Shown one piece after another: positions 8,824 to 17,404 of a stretch of DNA of 59,211 nucleotides (position 1 is the first letter of the stretch; each line of letters begins with the position of its first letter). The stretch comes from JBQCDV01 sp051960855 (GTDB taxonomy: Bacteria > Actinomycetota > Actinomycetes > JAJZTN01), in assembly GCA_051960855.1 (NCBI GenBank), contig JBQCDV010000084.1, positions 1-59,211 of the forward strand. Reading direction: 5' to 3'. The notes beneath the pieces are model-generated. The model was not told where the DNA came from and made no database searches. It was given only the letters and a program-made list of their open reading frames with translations. The position numbers and the translations under genes are program-made.

Positions 8824-9207
8824 ATGGCCACCGTTGCACTGACCACCGAGACCCACGACGAGACCGTCAAGGACGGGCTCGTGCTCATCGACTTCTGGGC
8901 TTCCTGGTGCGGCCCGTGCCGTCAGTTCGCGCCCGTGTTCGAGGCCGCCTCGGAGCGCCACCCGGACGCGACGTTCGCGAAGGTCGACACCGAGGACCAG
9001 CAGCAGCTCGCCGCCGCGTACGGCATCACCTCGATCCCGACGCTGGTGATCTACCGCGACGGCATCCCGCTGTTCGGTCAGCCGGGGGCTCTGCCGGAGA
9101 ACGCGCTCGAGGACCTCATCACCCAGGCCAAGGGCCTGGACATGGACGAGGTCCGCAAGCAGGTCGAGGCCACCGAGAGCGAGCACGCGCACAGCCACAA
9201 CGCCTGA
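8824..9207 (+). CDS. trxA: Thioredoxin
   Basis: A 127-residue thioredoxin: redox-active WCGPC (about residue 31), preceded by LVLIDFWASWC, with the conserved cis-proline in SIPTLVIYRDG. A C-terminal extension of about 20 residues ends in a His-rich EHAHSHNA tail, which could bind metal. The ATG at 8824 has AGGAAGG seven bases upstream; the in-frame start further upstream lies within the hairpin and is unlikely. It reduces protein disulfides in the cytoplasm. Whether it serves the preceding oxidation operon is unknown; it has its own terminator-isolated transcription unit. Confidence 0.93.
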   Translation: MATVALTTETHDETVKDGLVLIDFWASWCGPCRQFAPVFEAASERHPDATFAKVDTEDQQQLAAAYGITSIPTLVIYRDGIPLFGQPGALPENALEDLITQAKGLDMDEVRKQVEATESEHAHSHNA

Positions 9208-9250
9208 GTCATCAGGCCCTGAGGCTCTCGCCTCGCTCACATCGACGAAC

Positions 9251-9285
9251 GACGCCGTCGTCGCCCCTCGGGGCGCGGCGGCGTC
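9251..9285. terminator. Hairpin between convergent trxA and helicase genes
   Basis: Imperfect stem (9251-9267 against 9270-9285) with two G-U pairs, one bulge and a very short loop, lying between the trxA and helicase stop codons. Likely a bidirectional terminator; no T-run. Confidence 0.4.
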
Positions 9286-9359
9286 GGCGTCTGCGGCTAG
9301 CGCGCGAGTGTGTCCTCGGCAGTCATGAGCACTCCGTCGTCATTGGCAGGCGTGCAGCG

Positions 9360-11123
9360 TCAGCGCCGGCCGACGGCCCAGCCGCGGACCGTGTCGATGC
9401 GAGCCTGGAGCTGCTCGGCGGTGGCGCGGGCCGTCGGCGGCCCGCCGCACGCCCTCACGAGCTCGGCGTGGATGGTGCCGTGCGGCTGGCCGGTCTTGTG
9501 GTGCCAGGCGCCGACCAGGCCGTTGAGCTCTCGCCGGAGTGCGGCGAGACGCTGGTGGGTGGCGCGTTCGGCAGCTGGGTCCGGAGTGGCAGCCGGTGCC
9601 GCGACCGCCGCTCGCTGCTGGTGCTTGCTCTGGCGGGCCTGCAGCAGCCGGGTCACCTGGTCGGGCTCGAGCAGGCCGGGCAGCCCGAGGAAGTCCTGCT
9701 CCTCCTCGGAGCCGGCCATCCCGCCGGAGCCGAACTCCCCGCCATCGAAGAGCACCCGGTCGAAACTCGCCTCGGAGTCCAACGCCTCGAAGCTGAGCTG
9801 GTCCCCGCCCGAGGGAAGGTCCTGCTGCCTGTTGGCGGCGGCCAGCAGGTCGTCCTCTGGGGCGAAGATGCCCTCGTCCTCGGAGCGCTTGCGGTCGAGG
9901 GCGTGGTCGCGCTCGACCTCCATCTCCCCGGCGAAGCGCAACAGCGGCGTCACGCTGGGCAGGAAGACACTCGCGGTCTCTCCTCGCTTGCGTGCACGCA
10001 CGAAGCGGCCGACAGCCTGGGCGAAGAAGAGCGGGGTCGCGATGCTCGTGGCATAGACGCCGACCGCGAGCCTCGGGACGTCCACCCCCTCCGACACCAT
10101 CCGCACCGCCACCATCCAGCGGTCCTCGGAGTCGGCGAAGGCGGCGATCCGCGAGCTCGCCTTCGGGTCATCGGAGAGCACGACGGCCGGACGGGTGCCG
10201 GTGATCTCCTTGAGCAGGGCAGCGTAGGCACGCGCTTTGGTCTGGTCGCTGGCGATGACGAGGCCGGCCGCGTCAGGCATGTGACGGCGCACCTCAGTCA
10301 GGCGGGTGTCAGCGGCCTTGAGGACGCTGGGGATCCAGTTGCCCTTCGGGTCCAGGGCGGTGCGCCACGCCTGGTTGGTGAGGTCCTTGGTGAGCGGCTC
10401 GGCAAGGCTGGCCGCCACCTCGTCGCCGGCGGAGGTGCGCCACCGCATCTGCCCGGAGTAGGCAAGGAAGATGACCGGACGCACCACGCTGTCGCGCAGA
10501 GCGTTGCCGTAGCCGTAGGTGTAGTCGGCGGCCGAGCGGCGGATGCCGTCGGGGCCGGGCACGTAGCTGACGAACGGGATCGGGTTGGTGTCGGAGCGGA
10601 AGGGCGTGCCGGTCAGTGCGAGGCGCCGCGTCGCTGGCTCGAACGCCTCCCGCGTCGCCTCCCCCCAGGACAGGGCGTCTCCGGCGTGGTGGATCTCGTC
10701 GAGGATCACAAGAGTGCGCCGCGACTCGACTCGGCGGCGGTGGCGCATCGGGTGGGCGGCGACTCCGGCGTAGGTGACGGCCACGCCGAGGTAGTCCGCT
10801 GACAGCCCCTCGGTCCCCCCCGACGGGTCGAGCCGGATGCCAACGCGGTGGGCGGCCTCCGCCCACTGCGTCTTCAGATGCTCGGTCGGCGTCACCACCG
10901 TGACCGCCGAGATGATTCCGCGGTGCAGCAGCTCAGCTGCCACCCGCAGTGCGAACGTCGTCTTGCCCGCCCCCGGCGTCGCCACCGCGAGGAAGTCCCG
11001 GGGCAGGTCACGCAGGTAGCGGTCCAGCGCCTCCTGCTGCCATGCGCGCAGCGCACCGGCGGTGCCCCACGGTGCGCGGAGGGGATATGACGGTGGGAGC
11101 GAGGAGGCGGCTGAGGTACTCAC
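9360..11123 (-). CDS. DEAD/DEAH-box helicase (actinobacterial, DUF3039-linked)
   Basis: A 587-residue superfamily 2 ATPase. Motif I is ATPGAGKTT (about residue 48), motif II DEIHHAGD, motif III LTGTPFR, and the C-terminal RecA-like domain has VSEGVDVPRL and AQAVGRFVRAR (motifs V and VI). A Gln/Ala-rich C-terminal tail of about 120 residues follows. It starts at a GTG with no strong ribosome site, so the start is less certain. Pairing with the DUF3039 gene just upstream is conserved in actinobacteria and suggests a shared but uncharacterised role in nucleic-acid metabolism. Confidence 0.88.
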   Translation of the reverse strand: MSTSAASSLPPSYPLRAPWGTAGALRAWQQEALDRYLRDLPRDFLAVATPGAGKTTFALRVAAELLHRGIISAVTVVTPTEHLKTQWAEAAHRVGIRLDPSGGTEGLSADYLGVAVTYAGVAAHPMRHRRRVESRRTLVILDEIHHAGDALSWGEATREAFEPATRRLALTGTPFRSDTNPIPFVSYVPGPDGIRRSAADYTYGYGNALRDSVVRPVIFLAYSGQMRWRTSAGDEVAASLAEPLTKDLTNQAWRTALDPKGNWIPSVLKAADTRLTEVRRHMPDAAGLVIASDQTKARAYAALLKEITGTRPAVVLSDDPKASSRIAAFADSEDRWMVAVRMVSEGVDVPRLAVGVYATSIATPLFFAQAVGRFVRARKRGETASVFLPSVTPLLRFAGEMEVERDHALDRKRSEDEGIFAPEDDLLAAANRQQDLPSGGDQLSFEALDSEASFDRVLFDGGEFGSGGMAGSEEEQDFLGLPGLLEPDQVTRLLQARQSKHQQRAAVAAPAATPDPAAERATHQRLAALRRELNGLVGAWHHKTGQPHGTIHAELVRACGGPPTARATAEQLQARIDTVRGWAVGRR

Positions 11124-11191
11124 GGCCCGCCGAGGTTATCCCGGTTCGTCCGGCGACATGCCGAGCGGCTCGAGGTGCTTGACGAGATTTC

Positions 11192-11566
11192 CTAGCTCTC
11201 GTCGCCGCCGTCGGGCAGGCCCTCGTAGATCTCCTTGCACTCCGGGCAGACGGGGTAACGGTTGGGGTCGCGGGACGGCACCCACACCTTGCCGCAGAGG
11301 GCGCGGATAGGAGTGCCGGTGACCATCGCCTCGACGATCTGGTCCTTGGGTGCGTAGTGGGCGAACCGCTCGTGGTCGCCGTCGTCGGTGGGGCGAAGAC
11401 GCGTCTCCTCCTCGACGAGGGTTCCCGTGCCACCTCCGGGCGAGTCCCAGAGCGGGTCGAGACCGGGGCCGCCGGGACCCTCCGGCGCCGAAGTCATAGC
11501 TGGCACGGCCACCACGCGTGCGGGGGCGGCGGACGACGGACGGGCAGCGGGCCGGGCGGCGTTCAT
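11192..11566 (-). CDS. DUF3039 domain protein
   Basis: 124 residues. The conserved part is the last ~75 residues: LVEEETRLRP, then HYAPKDQIVEAM, and a probable zinc-binding pair in ALCGKVW and PVCPECKEIY. The ATG at 11566 is chosen because a TATCCT -10 box sits six bases before it with a -35-like TCGACG at 17-bp spacing, giving a leaderless transcript. The alternative ATG at 11497 would give 101 residues without any promoter or ribosome site. It lies 68 bp ahead of the helicase on the same strand, so the two are probably co-transcribed. Function unknown. Confidence 0.82.
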   Translation of the reverse strand: MNAARPAARPSSAAPARVVAVPAMTSAPEGPGGPGLDPLWDSPGGGTGTLVEEETRLRPTDDGDHERFAHYAPKDQIVEAMVTGTPIRALCGKVWVPSRDPNRYPVCPECKEIYEGLPDGGDES

Positions 11567-11572
11567 CGGGCC

Positions 11573-11601
11573 AGGATAGGTCGCCTCGCCGCTTCCGTCG
11601 A
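11573..11601 (-). promoter_or_regulatory. Leaderless-type promoter of the DUF3039 gene
   Basis: On the minus strand a TCGACG box (11596-11601) and a TATCCT box (11573-11578) are separated by 17 bp. The ATG lies six bases after the -10 box, so transcription would start at or next to the start codon. Confidence 0.5.
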
Positions 11602-11735
11602 CGGTCCACAGCCGGCCCGCCGTGGGGGTCTCATCCACAGGCAACCCGTCGCCACGCGACTCGTCACCGACTCACTCCTAGCGTCGGCCGTGGCGCCGGG
11701 CTGGTGCCGCAGAGATGGTGTCGAGAGGAGACGGC

Positions 11736-12242
11736 GTGGACGAGGCGCGCGAGACGGCATGGCTGGACCAGGAGGACGCCGAGGTGACGTCGGTGATCCG
11801 CCGCTGCGGCTGGCACATCTGCTACGTCTTCGGCGGCTGCAGCTTCCCTGGCTGCCCCTGTTGGGACCCCGAGGAGGGACCGGCGTTCGCCTACACGACC
11901 GGGCTGTTCGGTCTGGGTCATCCCGAGCTGCTCGTGTTCGGCCTACCCGCGAGCCTGGCGCAGGCCCTGCTCAACGAGGTCGGCGAGCGCATCCGGAGCG
12001 GGGAGGACCTGGTGCCCGGCCTCGAGTACCAGGTCGGCAGCTGGGAGCGGCCTTTCACGCCGGAGTCGGTCCCCAACGCCGGCGCCATCGCCTTCACCGC
12101 CAACCGGCACTACGGGCGGCCACCACAGTTCTCGGTGCCGCTGCTCCAGCTGAGCTATCCCGACGAGGCGGGGCGCTACCCATGGCAGCCGGGCTACGTG
12201 CGCGCGGGGTCCCAGCCGCGGCCGGGCACGTTCTCCGCGTGA
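11736..12242 (+). CDS. DUF4262 domain protein
   Basis: 168 residues. The DUF4262 signature is seen as FAYTTGLFGLGHPELLVFGLP followed by LLNEVGERIRSGE; a Cys-rich patch GGCSFPGCPCWDPEEG precedes it and could hold a metal. The GTG at 11736 is preferred over the ATG at 11715 because AGAGGAG lies five bases before it. Family function unknown. It is a single gene convergent with the YqgE/VanZ/malic enzyme operon. Its stop codon falls in the first unit of a tandem repeat. Confidence 0.85.
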   Translation: MDEARETAWLDQEDAEVTSVIRRCGWHICYVFGGCSFPGCPCWDPEEGPAFAYTTGLFGLGHPELLVFGLPASLAQALLNEVGERIRSGEDLVPGLEYQVGSWERPFTPESVPNAGAIAFTANRHYGRPPQFSVPLLQLSYPDEAGRYPWQPGYVRAGSQPRPGTFSA

Positions 12243-12308
12243 ACCCGCCGGCGTCATTTTCCGCGTGAACGCGGCTGCGTCATTTTCCGGGTGACCGCGG
12301 CGGCGTCA
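12231..12308. repeat. Three tandem 26-bp repeats spanning two convergent stop codons
   Basis: Units at 12231-12256, 12257-12282 and 12283-12308. The middle unit contains CCGCGTGAACGCGG, a 5-bp stem with a TGAA loop. The first unit holds the TGA of the DUF4262 gene and the third holds the stop of the yqgE gene on the other strand, so the units fill the whole spacer between convergent genes. Confidence 0.85.
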
Positions 12309-12878
12309 GTTGCGGGAGGGGTCGGGCGGATAGGTCGACATCATCGCCAGCGAGGACGCCTGACGGCGCAGGACCTGCCGCCACAGCCGCTCGGGCTCCG
12401 CGGAGAACGGGTCGGCGGGCTCGGCGGGCACGGTCCACCACGACCCCTCGATGACCTCGTCCTCCAGCTGGCCGCCCGACCAGCCCGCGTAGCCGGCGAA
12501 GACGCGCAGCCCGGCGAGGTCCGCGGCCACGAGCGGCGGTGGCGTGTCGAGGTCGAGCAGTCCCATGGAGCTGGTCAGCGACCGCCAGCCGAGTGGCTCC
12601 TCGGTGCCCAGGGTGCGCCCGAGGGCCATCGCTCCGTCGGTCGACACCGGTCCCCCGGCGAACAGCACCCGGGGCTCCCCGGCGAGGTCGTGCCACTCGG
12701 GCATGACCTGCGAGACCGGCACCTCGGAGGGCTTGTTCAGGACGACGCCGAGAGCGCCGTCCTCGTCGTGATCGAGGAGCAGGATGACCGAGCGCTCGAA
12801 GAACGAGCCGTCGAGCGCGGGCGTCGCCACCAGCAGCGCCCCGGCGCGAACGGCGGGGTCGGCCTCCTCATCCCGCAT
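12306..12878 (-). CDS. YqgE/AlgH family protein
   Basis: 190 residues with the family hallmarks: AGALLVATPALDGSFFERSVILLLDH at the N-terminus (cited as a family landmark), GVVLNKPSEVPV, FAGGPV and FAGYAGWSGGQLEDEV. The biochemical function of the family is unknown. The ATG at 12878 has GGGGAGG about eight bases upstream. The start overlaps the end of the VanZ-family gene by 11 bp, making it the last gene of the malic enzyme-VanZ-YqgE operon. Confidence 0.92.
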   Translation of the reverse strand: MRDEEADPAVRAGALLVATPALDGSFFERSVILLLDHDEDGALGVVLNKPSEVPVSQVMPEWHDLAGEPRVLFAGGPVSTDGAMALGRTLGTEEPLGWRSLTSSMGLLDLDTPPPLVAADLAGLRVFAGYAGWSGGQLEDEVIEGSWWTVPAEPADPFSAEPERLWRQVLRRQASSLAMMSTYPPDPSRN

Positions 12879-13272
12879 GCGCTCGACCTCCCCGCGAGCG
12901 GATCGCCCGACACACGAGCAGGCCCACAAGGATGCCCAGGAGGATGCCCACCCAGTCGGCGACGACGTCGCCGAGGTTGCCGTCGCGGTGGGGCAGCAGG
13001 AGCGCCTGGACGACCTCGCTCTCCACGGCATGCACGGCCAGCAGGGGCACGAGCCAGCGCAGGCCGGCGCCCAGCCACCATGCCGAGACGAGCAGCCCAC
13101 CGAAGAGTGCCGCGTGCGTGAGCTTGTCGATGCCCGGGAAGAGAGACTCACCGGCCCCCCTCGGCGCGTAGAGCGCGACGAGATGGATGACGAGCACCAC
13201 GGCGAAGACCAGCCAGGCCAGCCGCGACGGCGTCCCGGTGGCCGCGTGCTCGCCGCGCGTGGGAGCGCTCAC
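12868..13272 (-). CDS. VanZ-family membrane protein
   Basis: 134 residues with about four transmembrane helices: 17-37, 50-72, 73-90 and 104-122. The VanZ-like signature is the PGIDKLTHAALFGGL segment and a later GNLGDVVADWVGILLG. It starts at a GTG that overlaps the malic-enzyme stop (GTGA), indicating translational coupling. VanZ-like proteins are tied to teicoplanin resistance or membrane homeostasis in some bacteria, but most family members are uncharacterised. Confidence 0.82.
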   Translation of the reverse strand: MSAPTRGEHAATGTPSRLAWLVFAVVLVIHLVALYAPRGAGESLFPGIDKLTHAALFGGLLVSAWWLGAGLRWLVPLLAVHAVESEVVQALLLPHRDGNLGDVVADWVGILLGILVGLLVCRAIRSRGGRAHAG

Positions 13273-14753
13273 TCGCCGATGACCCCGCCGCGGACGCCGC
13301 CGAGGCCGCCGTCAGCGAAGTCACCCGGCTCGCTGCTCGCCGCGACGTGCGCGGTCGCGCTGATGCCGGTAGCGAGCGCAGCCTCGCGCACGGCCGCCGC
13401 CACCCGGGCGGCGAGGTCGGGATGGAAGACCGACGGCACGATGTAGCTGGCGTTGAGCTCGTCGGGTGAGACCACCGCGGCGAGAGCGCGAGCTGCGGCC
13501 AGCAGCAGCTCGGTGGTGATCGACGTGCTCGCGGCGTCCAGCAGGCCGCGGAACACGCCGGGAAATGCCAGGACGTTGTTGATCTGGTTGGGGAAGTCCG
13601 ACCGGCCCGTGGCGACGACCGCGGCGTGCTCGGCTGCCTCGACGGGGTCCACCTCCGGCTCGGGGTTGGCGAGGGCGAAGACCACCGCGTCCGGAGCCAT
13701 GGTCGCGATGTCGTCTCCGGTGAGCAGCCGGGGCGCGCTCACCCCGATGAACACGTCTGCGCCGGCAACCGCGTCCTTGAGAGTGCCGGACACGTTGCGG
13801 CGGTTGGTGTGCTCGGCGACCCACCGCAGGTCGTCCTTCAGCCCCGGACGATCGCAGGTGACGATGCCGTCGATGTCGGCGACGACCACGTTCTGCGCTC
13901 CGGCGGCGAGCAGCAGCTTGAGGATCGCAGTGCCCGCTGCCCCGGCTCCGCTCATGACGATCGCGACATCCTCGAGGCGCTTGCCCACGACGGTAAGCGC
14001 GTTGGTGAGGGCGGCGAGCACGACGATCGCCGTTCCGTGCTGGTCGTCGTGGAAGACGGGGATGTCGAGCAGGTCGCGCAGCCGTCGCTCGATCTCGAAG
14101 CATCGCGGCGCGGAGATGTCCTCCAGGTTGATGCCGGCGAACACGGGCGCGAGGACCTGCACGGTGCGCACGATCTCGTCGGCGTCCTGAGTGTCGAGGC
14201 AGATCGGGAACGCGTCGATCCCGGCGAACCGCTTGAACAGCGCCGCCTTGCCTTCCATCACCGGCAGCGCCGCCTCGGGGCCGATGTTGCCGAGTCCCAG
14301 GACGGCTGAGCCGTCGGTCACCACCGCGATCGTGTTGCGCTTGATGGTGAGACGGCGGGCGTCCTTGGGATTCTCGGCGATCGCCATCGACACCCGCGCG
14401 ACGCCGGGGGTGTAGACCATCGACAGGTCGTCGCGGTTGCGCAGCGGCACCTTGCTCTGCATCTCGATCTTGCCGCCGAGGTGGAGCAGGAAGGTGCGGT
14501 CGGAGATCTTGCCGAGCGTGACGCCGTCGAGCCCGGCGAGGGTCTCGGTCAGCCGGCGCGCATGGTCGGTGTCGCTCGCGGCCACCGTGACGTCCACCTG
14601 CAGCCGCTCATGGCCCGACCCCGATACGTCGAGCGCCGTGACGACGCCACCGGCCTGCTCGACCGCCGTCGTCAGGGAGCTGACGACGTTGCCTCGAGCC
14701 GGCACCTCGAGCCGGACGGTGAACGAGTACGAGACGCTGGGCGCTGCAGTCAT
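13269..14753 (-). CDS. NAD-dependent malic enzyme with N-terminal ACT domain
   Basis: 494 residues. An ACT-like domain (about 1-90) is followed by the malic-enzyme N-terminal domain (NRDDLSMVYTPGVARVSMAI, catalytic Lys in EGKAALFKRF, metal site in NLEDISAP and HDDQHGTA) and the NAD-binding domain (IVMSGAGAAGTAILKLL, Rossmann). It oxidatively decarboxylates malate to pyruvate. A start at 14762, three codons earlier, is possible; neither has a clear ribosome site. It is the first gene of an operon with VanZ and YqgE proteins. Confidence 0.93.
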   Translation of the reverse strand: MTAAPSVSYSFTVRLEVPARGNVVSSLTTAVEQAGGVVTALDVSGSGHERLQVDVTVAASDTDHARRLTETLAGLDGVTLGKISDRTFLLHLGGKIEMQSKVPLRNRDDLSMVYTPGVARVSMAIAENPKDARRLTIKRNTIAVVTDGSAVLGLGNIGPEAALPVMEGKAALFKRFAGIDAFPICLDTQDADEIVRTVQVLAPVFAGINLEDISAPRCFEIERRLRDLLDIPVFHDDQHGTAIVVLAALTNALTVVGKRLEDVAIVMSGAGAAGTAILKLLLAAGAQNVVVADIDGIVTCDRPGLKDDLRWVAEHTNRRNVSGTLKDAVAGADVFIGVSAPRLLTGDDIATMAPDAVVFALANPEPEVDPVEAAEHAAVVATGRSDFPNQINNVLAFPGVFRGLLDAASTSITTELLLAAARALAAVVSPDELNASYIVPSVFHPDLAARVAAAVREAALATGISATAHVAASSEPGDFADGGLGGVRGGVIGE

Positions 14754-14781
14754 GCGCTGCATCTTGGCACTGGCCTCGAGG

Positions 14782-15885
14782 TCAGCGCGGACCAGCCGCC
14801 GGTGCCACACCGGAGCGCGACCGCCGGGGCCGTGCCCGCTCGTACTGCGGAGGCCACGCGACGTCGTCGCCGAGGGCCTCCCCGGCGTGCAGTGGCCACA
14901 GCGGCTCGCGCAGCTGCTCGCGGGCGAGCAGGACGACATCGGCCTCGCCGCGCTCGAGGATGTCCTCGGCCTGCTCGGCATCGGTGATGAGTCCGACGGC
15001 GCCGGTCGGGATCCCCGCCTGGGCGCGGACAGCCGCCGCGAAGGGGACCTGGTAGCCGGGCCCGACGGGAATCGACTGGCGCGGGTCGAGGCCGCCGCTC
15101 GAGCAGTCGACGAGGTCGACCCCTCGGGCCTTGAGCAGCCGGGCGAGGGCGACGCTCTGCTCGAGGTCCCACCCGCCCTCGACCCAGTCCGTCGCCGAGA
15201 TCCGCACGAGCAGGGGCAGCCGCTCCGGCCACGCCTCCCGCACCGCGTCGACCACCTCGAGCACGAGCCGCACCCGGTTGTCGAAGCTGCCGCCGTAGGC
15301 GTCGGTGCGCTGGTTGGACAGCGGGGAGAGGAACTGGTGCAGCAGATATCCGTGCGCGGCGTGCACCTCGACGAGCTCGAAGCCGGCGTCCAACGCCCGC
15401 CGCGTCGAGGCGCGGAACGATTCGACGACGTCGGCCACGTCGGCGGCCCCCAGTGCGCGCGGCGCCGGCAGTGCGCCGTAGGCGAGGGCGGAGGGGCCCA
15501 CCGTCTGCCAGCCACCGTCGCGCGGCTGGACGTAGCCGTCCACGTGCTGCTCGTTCTCCCACGGGGCCGGCGTCGACGCCTTGCGACCGGCGTGGGCGAG
15601 CTGGACCCCTGCGACAGCGCCGTGCTGGGTCAGGAAACCGGTGATGCGGCTCCACGCCTCAGTCTGGGCGTCGTTCCACAGGCCGGTGTCATGCGGGCTG
15701 ATGCGCCCCTCGGGCGAGACCGCCGTTGCCTCGGTGATAACGGCACCCGCCCCTCCGACCGCGCGGATGCCAAGGTGGACGAGGTGCCAGTCATCGGGCA
15801 GCCCGTCCTCACTGGAGTACTGGCACATGGGCGAGACCCAGGCACGGTTGCGGAAGGTGACGGAACGGAGGGAGAGGGGCGACAT
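14782..15885 (-). CDS. NADH:flavin oxidoreductase, YqjM-type old yellow enzyme
   Basis: A 367-residue TIM-barrel flavoenzyme. YqjM-class features are SPMCQYSS near residue 19, with the redox-tuning Cys, and the active-site segment EVHAAHGYLLHQFLSPLSN with the catalytic His pair. FMN phosphate binding is provided by later Gly-rich loops. These enzymes reduce activated C=C bonds such as those of enones and nitro compounds with NAD(P)H. A GTG four codons upstream (15897) is an alternative start. The C-terminal ~15 residues are Arg-rich. It stands 28 bp before the malic-enzyme gene on the same strand, so co-transcription is possible. Confidence 0.92.
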   Translation of the reverse strand: MSPLSLRSVTFRNRAWVSPMCQYSSEDGLPDDWHLVHLGIRAVGGAGAVITEATAVSPEGRISPHDTGLWNDAQTEAWSRITGFLTQHGAVAGVQLAHAGRKASTPAPWENEQHVDGYVQPRDGGWQTVGPSALAYGALPAPRALGAADVADVVESFRASTRRALDAGFELVEVHAAHGYLLHQFLSPLSNQRTDAYGGSFDNRVRLVLEVVDAVREAWPERLPLLVRISATDWVEGGWDLEQSVALARLLKARGVDLVDCSSGGLDPRQSIPVGPGYQVPFAAAVRAQAGIPTGAVGLITDAEQAEDILERGEADVVLLAREQLREPLWPLHAGEALGDDVAWPPQYERARPRRSRSGVAPAAGPR

Positions 15886-15950
15886 CAGCAGGCTCACCGC
15901 CTCACTGTGCCAAAGCCGCGCGCGGTCGGCCCGGCAGGGTGCCGGCCGAC

Positions 15951-17297
15951 TCAGCTCTTGCGCAGCCGCTTCTGCGCGTACATGGCTTCGTCCGCGCTCC
16001 GGAAGGCCTCCGACACCGCCCGCTCCGCGCTCGCACCGGCCGCGCCGATCGAGGCGAGCACGGGCAGCCCCTTGGTGCTGTGCAGCCCGTCGAGCGCGAC
16101 GGAGATCCGCGACAGCAGCGAGTCGGGATCGGCGTCGCCGCCGCGCAGCAGCAGGCCGAACTCGTCGCCTCCGAGCCGGGCGACGACGTCGGTCTCCGAC
16201 CGCACGACGCCCTGTAGCGCGTGCGCCAGCGTGACGAGGACGTCGTCGCCGGCCTGGTGGCCATGGGTGTCGTTGATCACCTTCAGTCCGTCGAGGTCGA
16301 CGCTGGCGAGCGTGACCGTGCGGCCTCGCACCAGGTCGTCGCGGACCTGGTCCAGTGCCTCCTCCCACGCGAGGCGGTTCGCCAGGCCGGTCAGGGGGTC
16401 GCGGCGCGCCTCGTTGCTCGAACGGCGCAGCGCCCGCTCCAGGTCGTCGCGGAGGCGGGCCAGTTGCAGGACGACCCCCGCGGCATCGGCGAGCTGCGCC
16501 GCCAGGCGCTGGCAGAGCTGCGTGAACCCGCGGGGCATGACGTGCGCGGTGAAGATGGCGCCGCCGACAGGCTCCGGAATGCGCACGGCGAGCCAGCTGA
16601 CGATGTCCTCTGACCCGGCGAAGGCCACCGGCAGCGGCTCCAACCCGGTGTCCTGGCTGCACGCGGCGTCCTCCCGGGACGCCAGCTCCCGTAGCAGCGC
16701 CGCGACACCGGGATGGTCGTCGGTGGCCCATCCCGCGTCGACGACGGCGAGGGCACCGGCACCCGTCATGACCGCTGCCATGTCACAGGACAGCGCCTCG
16801 GCGGCCACCCGCCCCACGTGGTGGAGGGCCGCCAGCAGGTCGGAGTGCACCGACCCGGACAGCCGCTGCACGGCGTGCAGGACCTCGAGCTCGTCGGCCA
16901 GCCGCTTGGCAGGGCTGACGGCCGTGACCTCCTCGGCGAGCGCGGCCGAGCGCGCCTGCAGCTCGGCGTCGTCCAGCACGTCGACATCGCTGCACGGAGT
17001 CGCCTTGCCCCACACGACGACGACGTCGTCCGAGACCGCGACCAGGGCGGCACACGCCGCCCAGTACGGCCCCACCACGTGACGGGAGGTGGCACCGGGA
17101 ACCCGGCGCAACCCGTGGGCGAGCGCATCGGTGAGCAGCGGCTCCGCGGCGGCGTCGACCTCGACGATGCCCGCCCAGCCCTCGCCGCGGCCGCGGCCGC
17201 CCAGATGCGCCCACCGACCACCGCCGAGACGCCGGAAGACCAGGGCGTCCCAGTCCTCCAGGTACCCGGGCCTGACCGGCTCGGTCATCGCGCTCAT
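15951..17297 (-). CDS. GGDEF diguanylate cyclase with an N-terminal GAF-like sensor region
   Basis: 448 residues. The N-terminal ~270 residues form a sensor region; the part at about 135-280 looks GAF-like. The C-terminal GGDEF domain (about 300-445) has RRDPLTGLANRLAWEEAL, the metal-binding VDLDGLKVINDTHGH, and the active-site RLGGDEFGLLL, all intact, so c-di-GMP synthesis is expected. No inhibitory RxxD site was found five residues before GGDEF. The ATG at 17297 is chosen for the GGGAGGG ribosome site upstream. It is divergent from the MFS transporter. The GAF-EAL protein at 29,995 could be an opposing phosphodiesterase. Confidence 0.88.
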   Translation of the reverse strand: MSAMTEPVRPGYLEDWDALVFRRLGGGRWAHLGGRGRGEGWAGIVEVDAAAEPLLTDALAHGLRRVPGATSRHVVGPYWAACAALVAVSDDVVVVWGKATPCSDVDVLDDAELQARSAALAEEVTAVSPAKRLADELEVLHAVQRLSGSVHSDLLAALHHVGRVAAEALSCDMAAVMTGAGALAVVDAGWATDDHPGVAALLRELASREDAACSQDTGLEPLPVAFAGSEDIVSWLAVRIPEPVGGAIFTAHVMPRGFTQLCQRLAAQLADAAGVVLQLARLRDDLERALRRSSNEARRDPLTGLANRLAWEEALDQVRDDLVRGRTVTLASVDLDGLKVINDTHGHQAGDDVLVTLAHALQGVVRSETDVVARLGGDEFGLLLRGGDADPDSLLSRISVALDGLHSTKGLPVLASIGAAGASAERAVSEAFRSADEAMYAQKRLRKS

Positions 17298-17404
17298 GCG
17301 AGTCGTCCCTCCCCCACGTGTGCCCGACAGTCTGCGCCAGACCATCCGGCGTCCGCGGCAGCTTCCAAGATCTTTTCACCTTCACGGGCGAGGATGGACG
17401 GGTG

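Noticed and set aside
8907..10802. 631-codon plus-strand frame over trxA and the helicase
   Set aside because: It runs out of frame through trxA and antisense to the helicase; no motif.
12231..12308. 26-bp repeats considered as a CRISPR array
   Set aside because: The units are contiguous without spacers and no cas gene is near; the Cas4-like nuclease at 42 kb is in an unrelated context.
14437..17082. 881-codon plus-strand open frame opposite the malic enzyme, OYE and GGDEF genes
   Set aside because: A shadow of three well-supported minus-strand genes; its Ser/Arg/Ala-rich translation has no family pattern.
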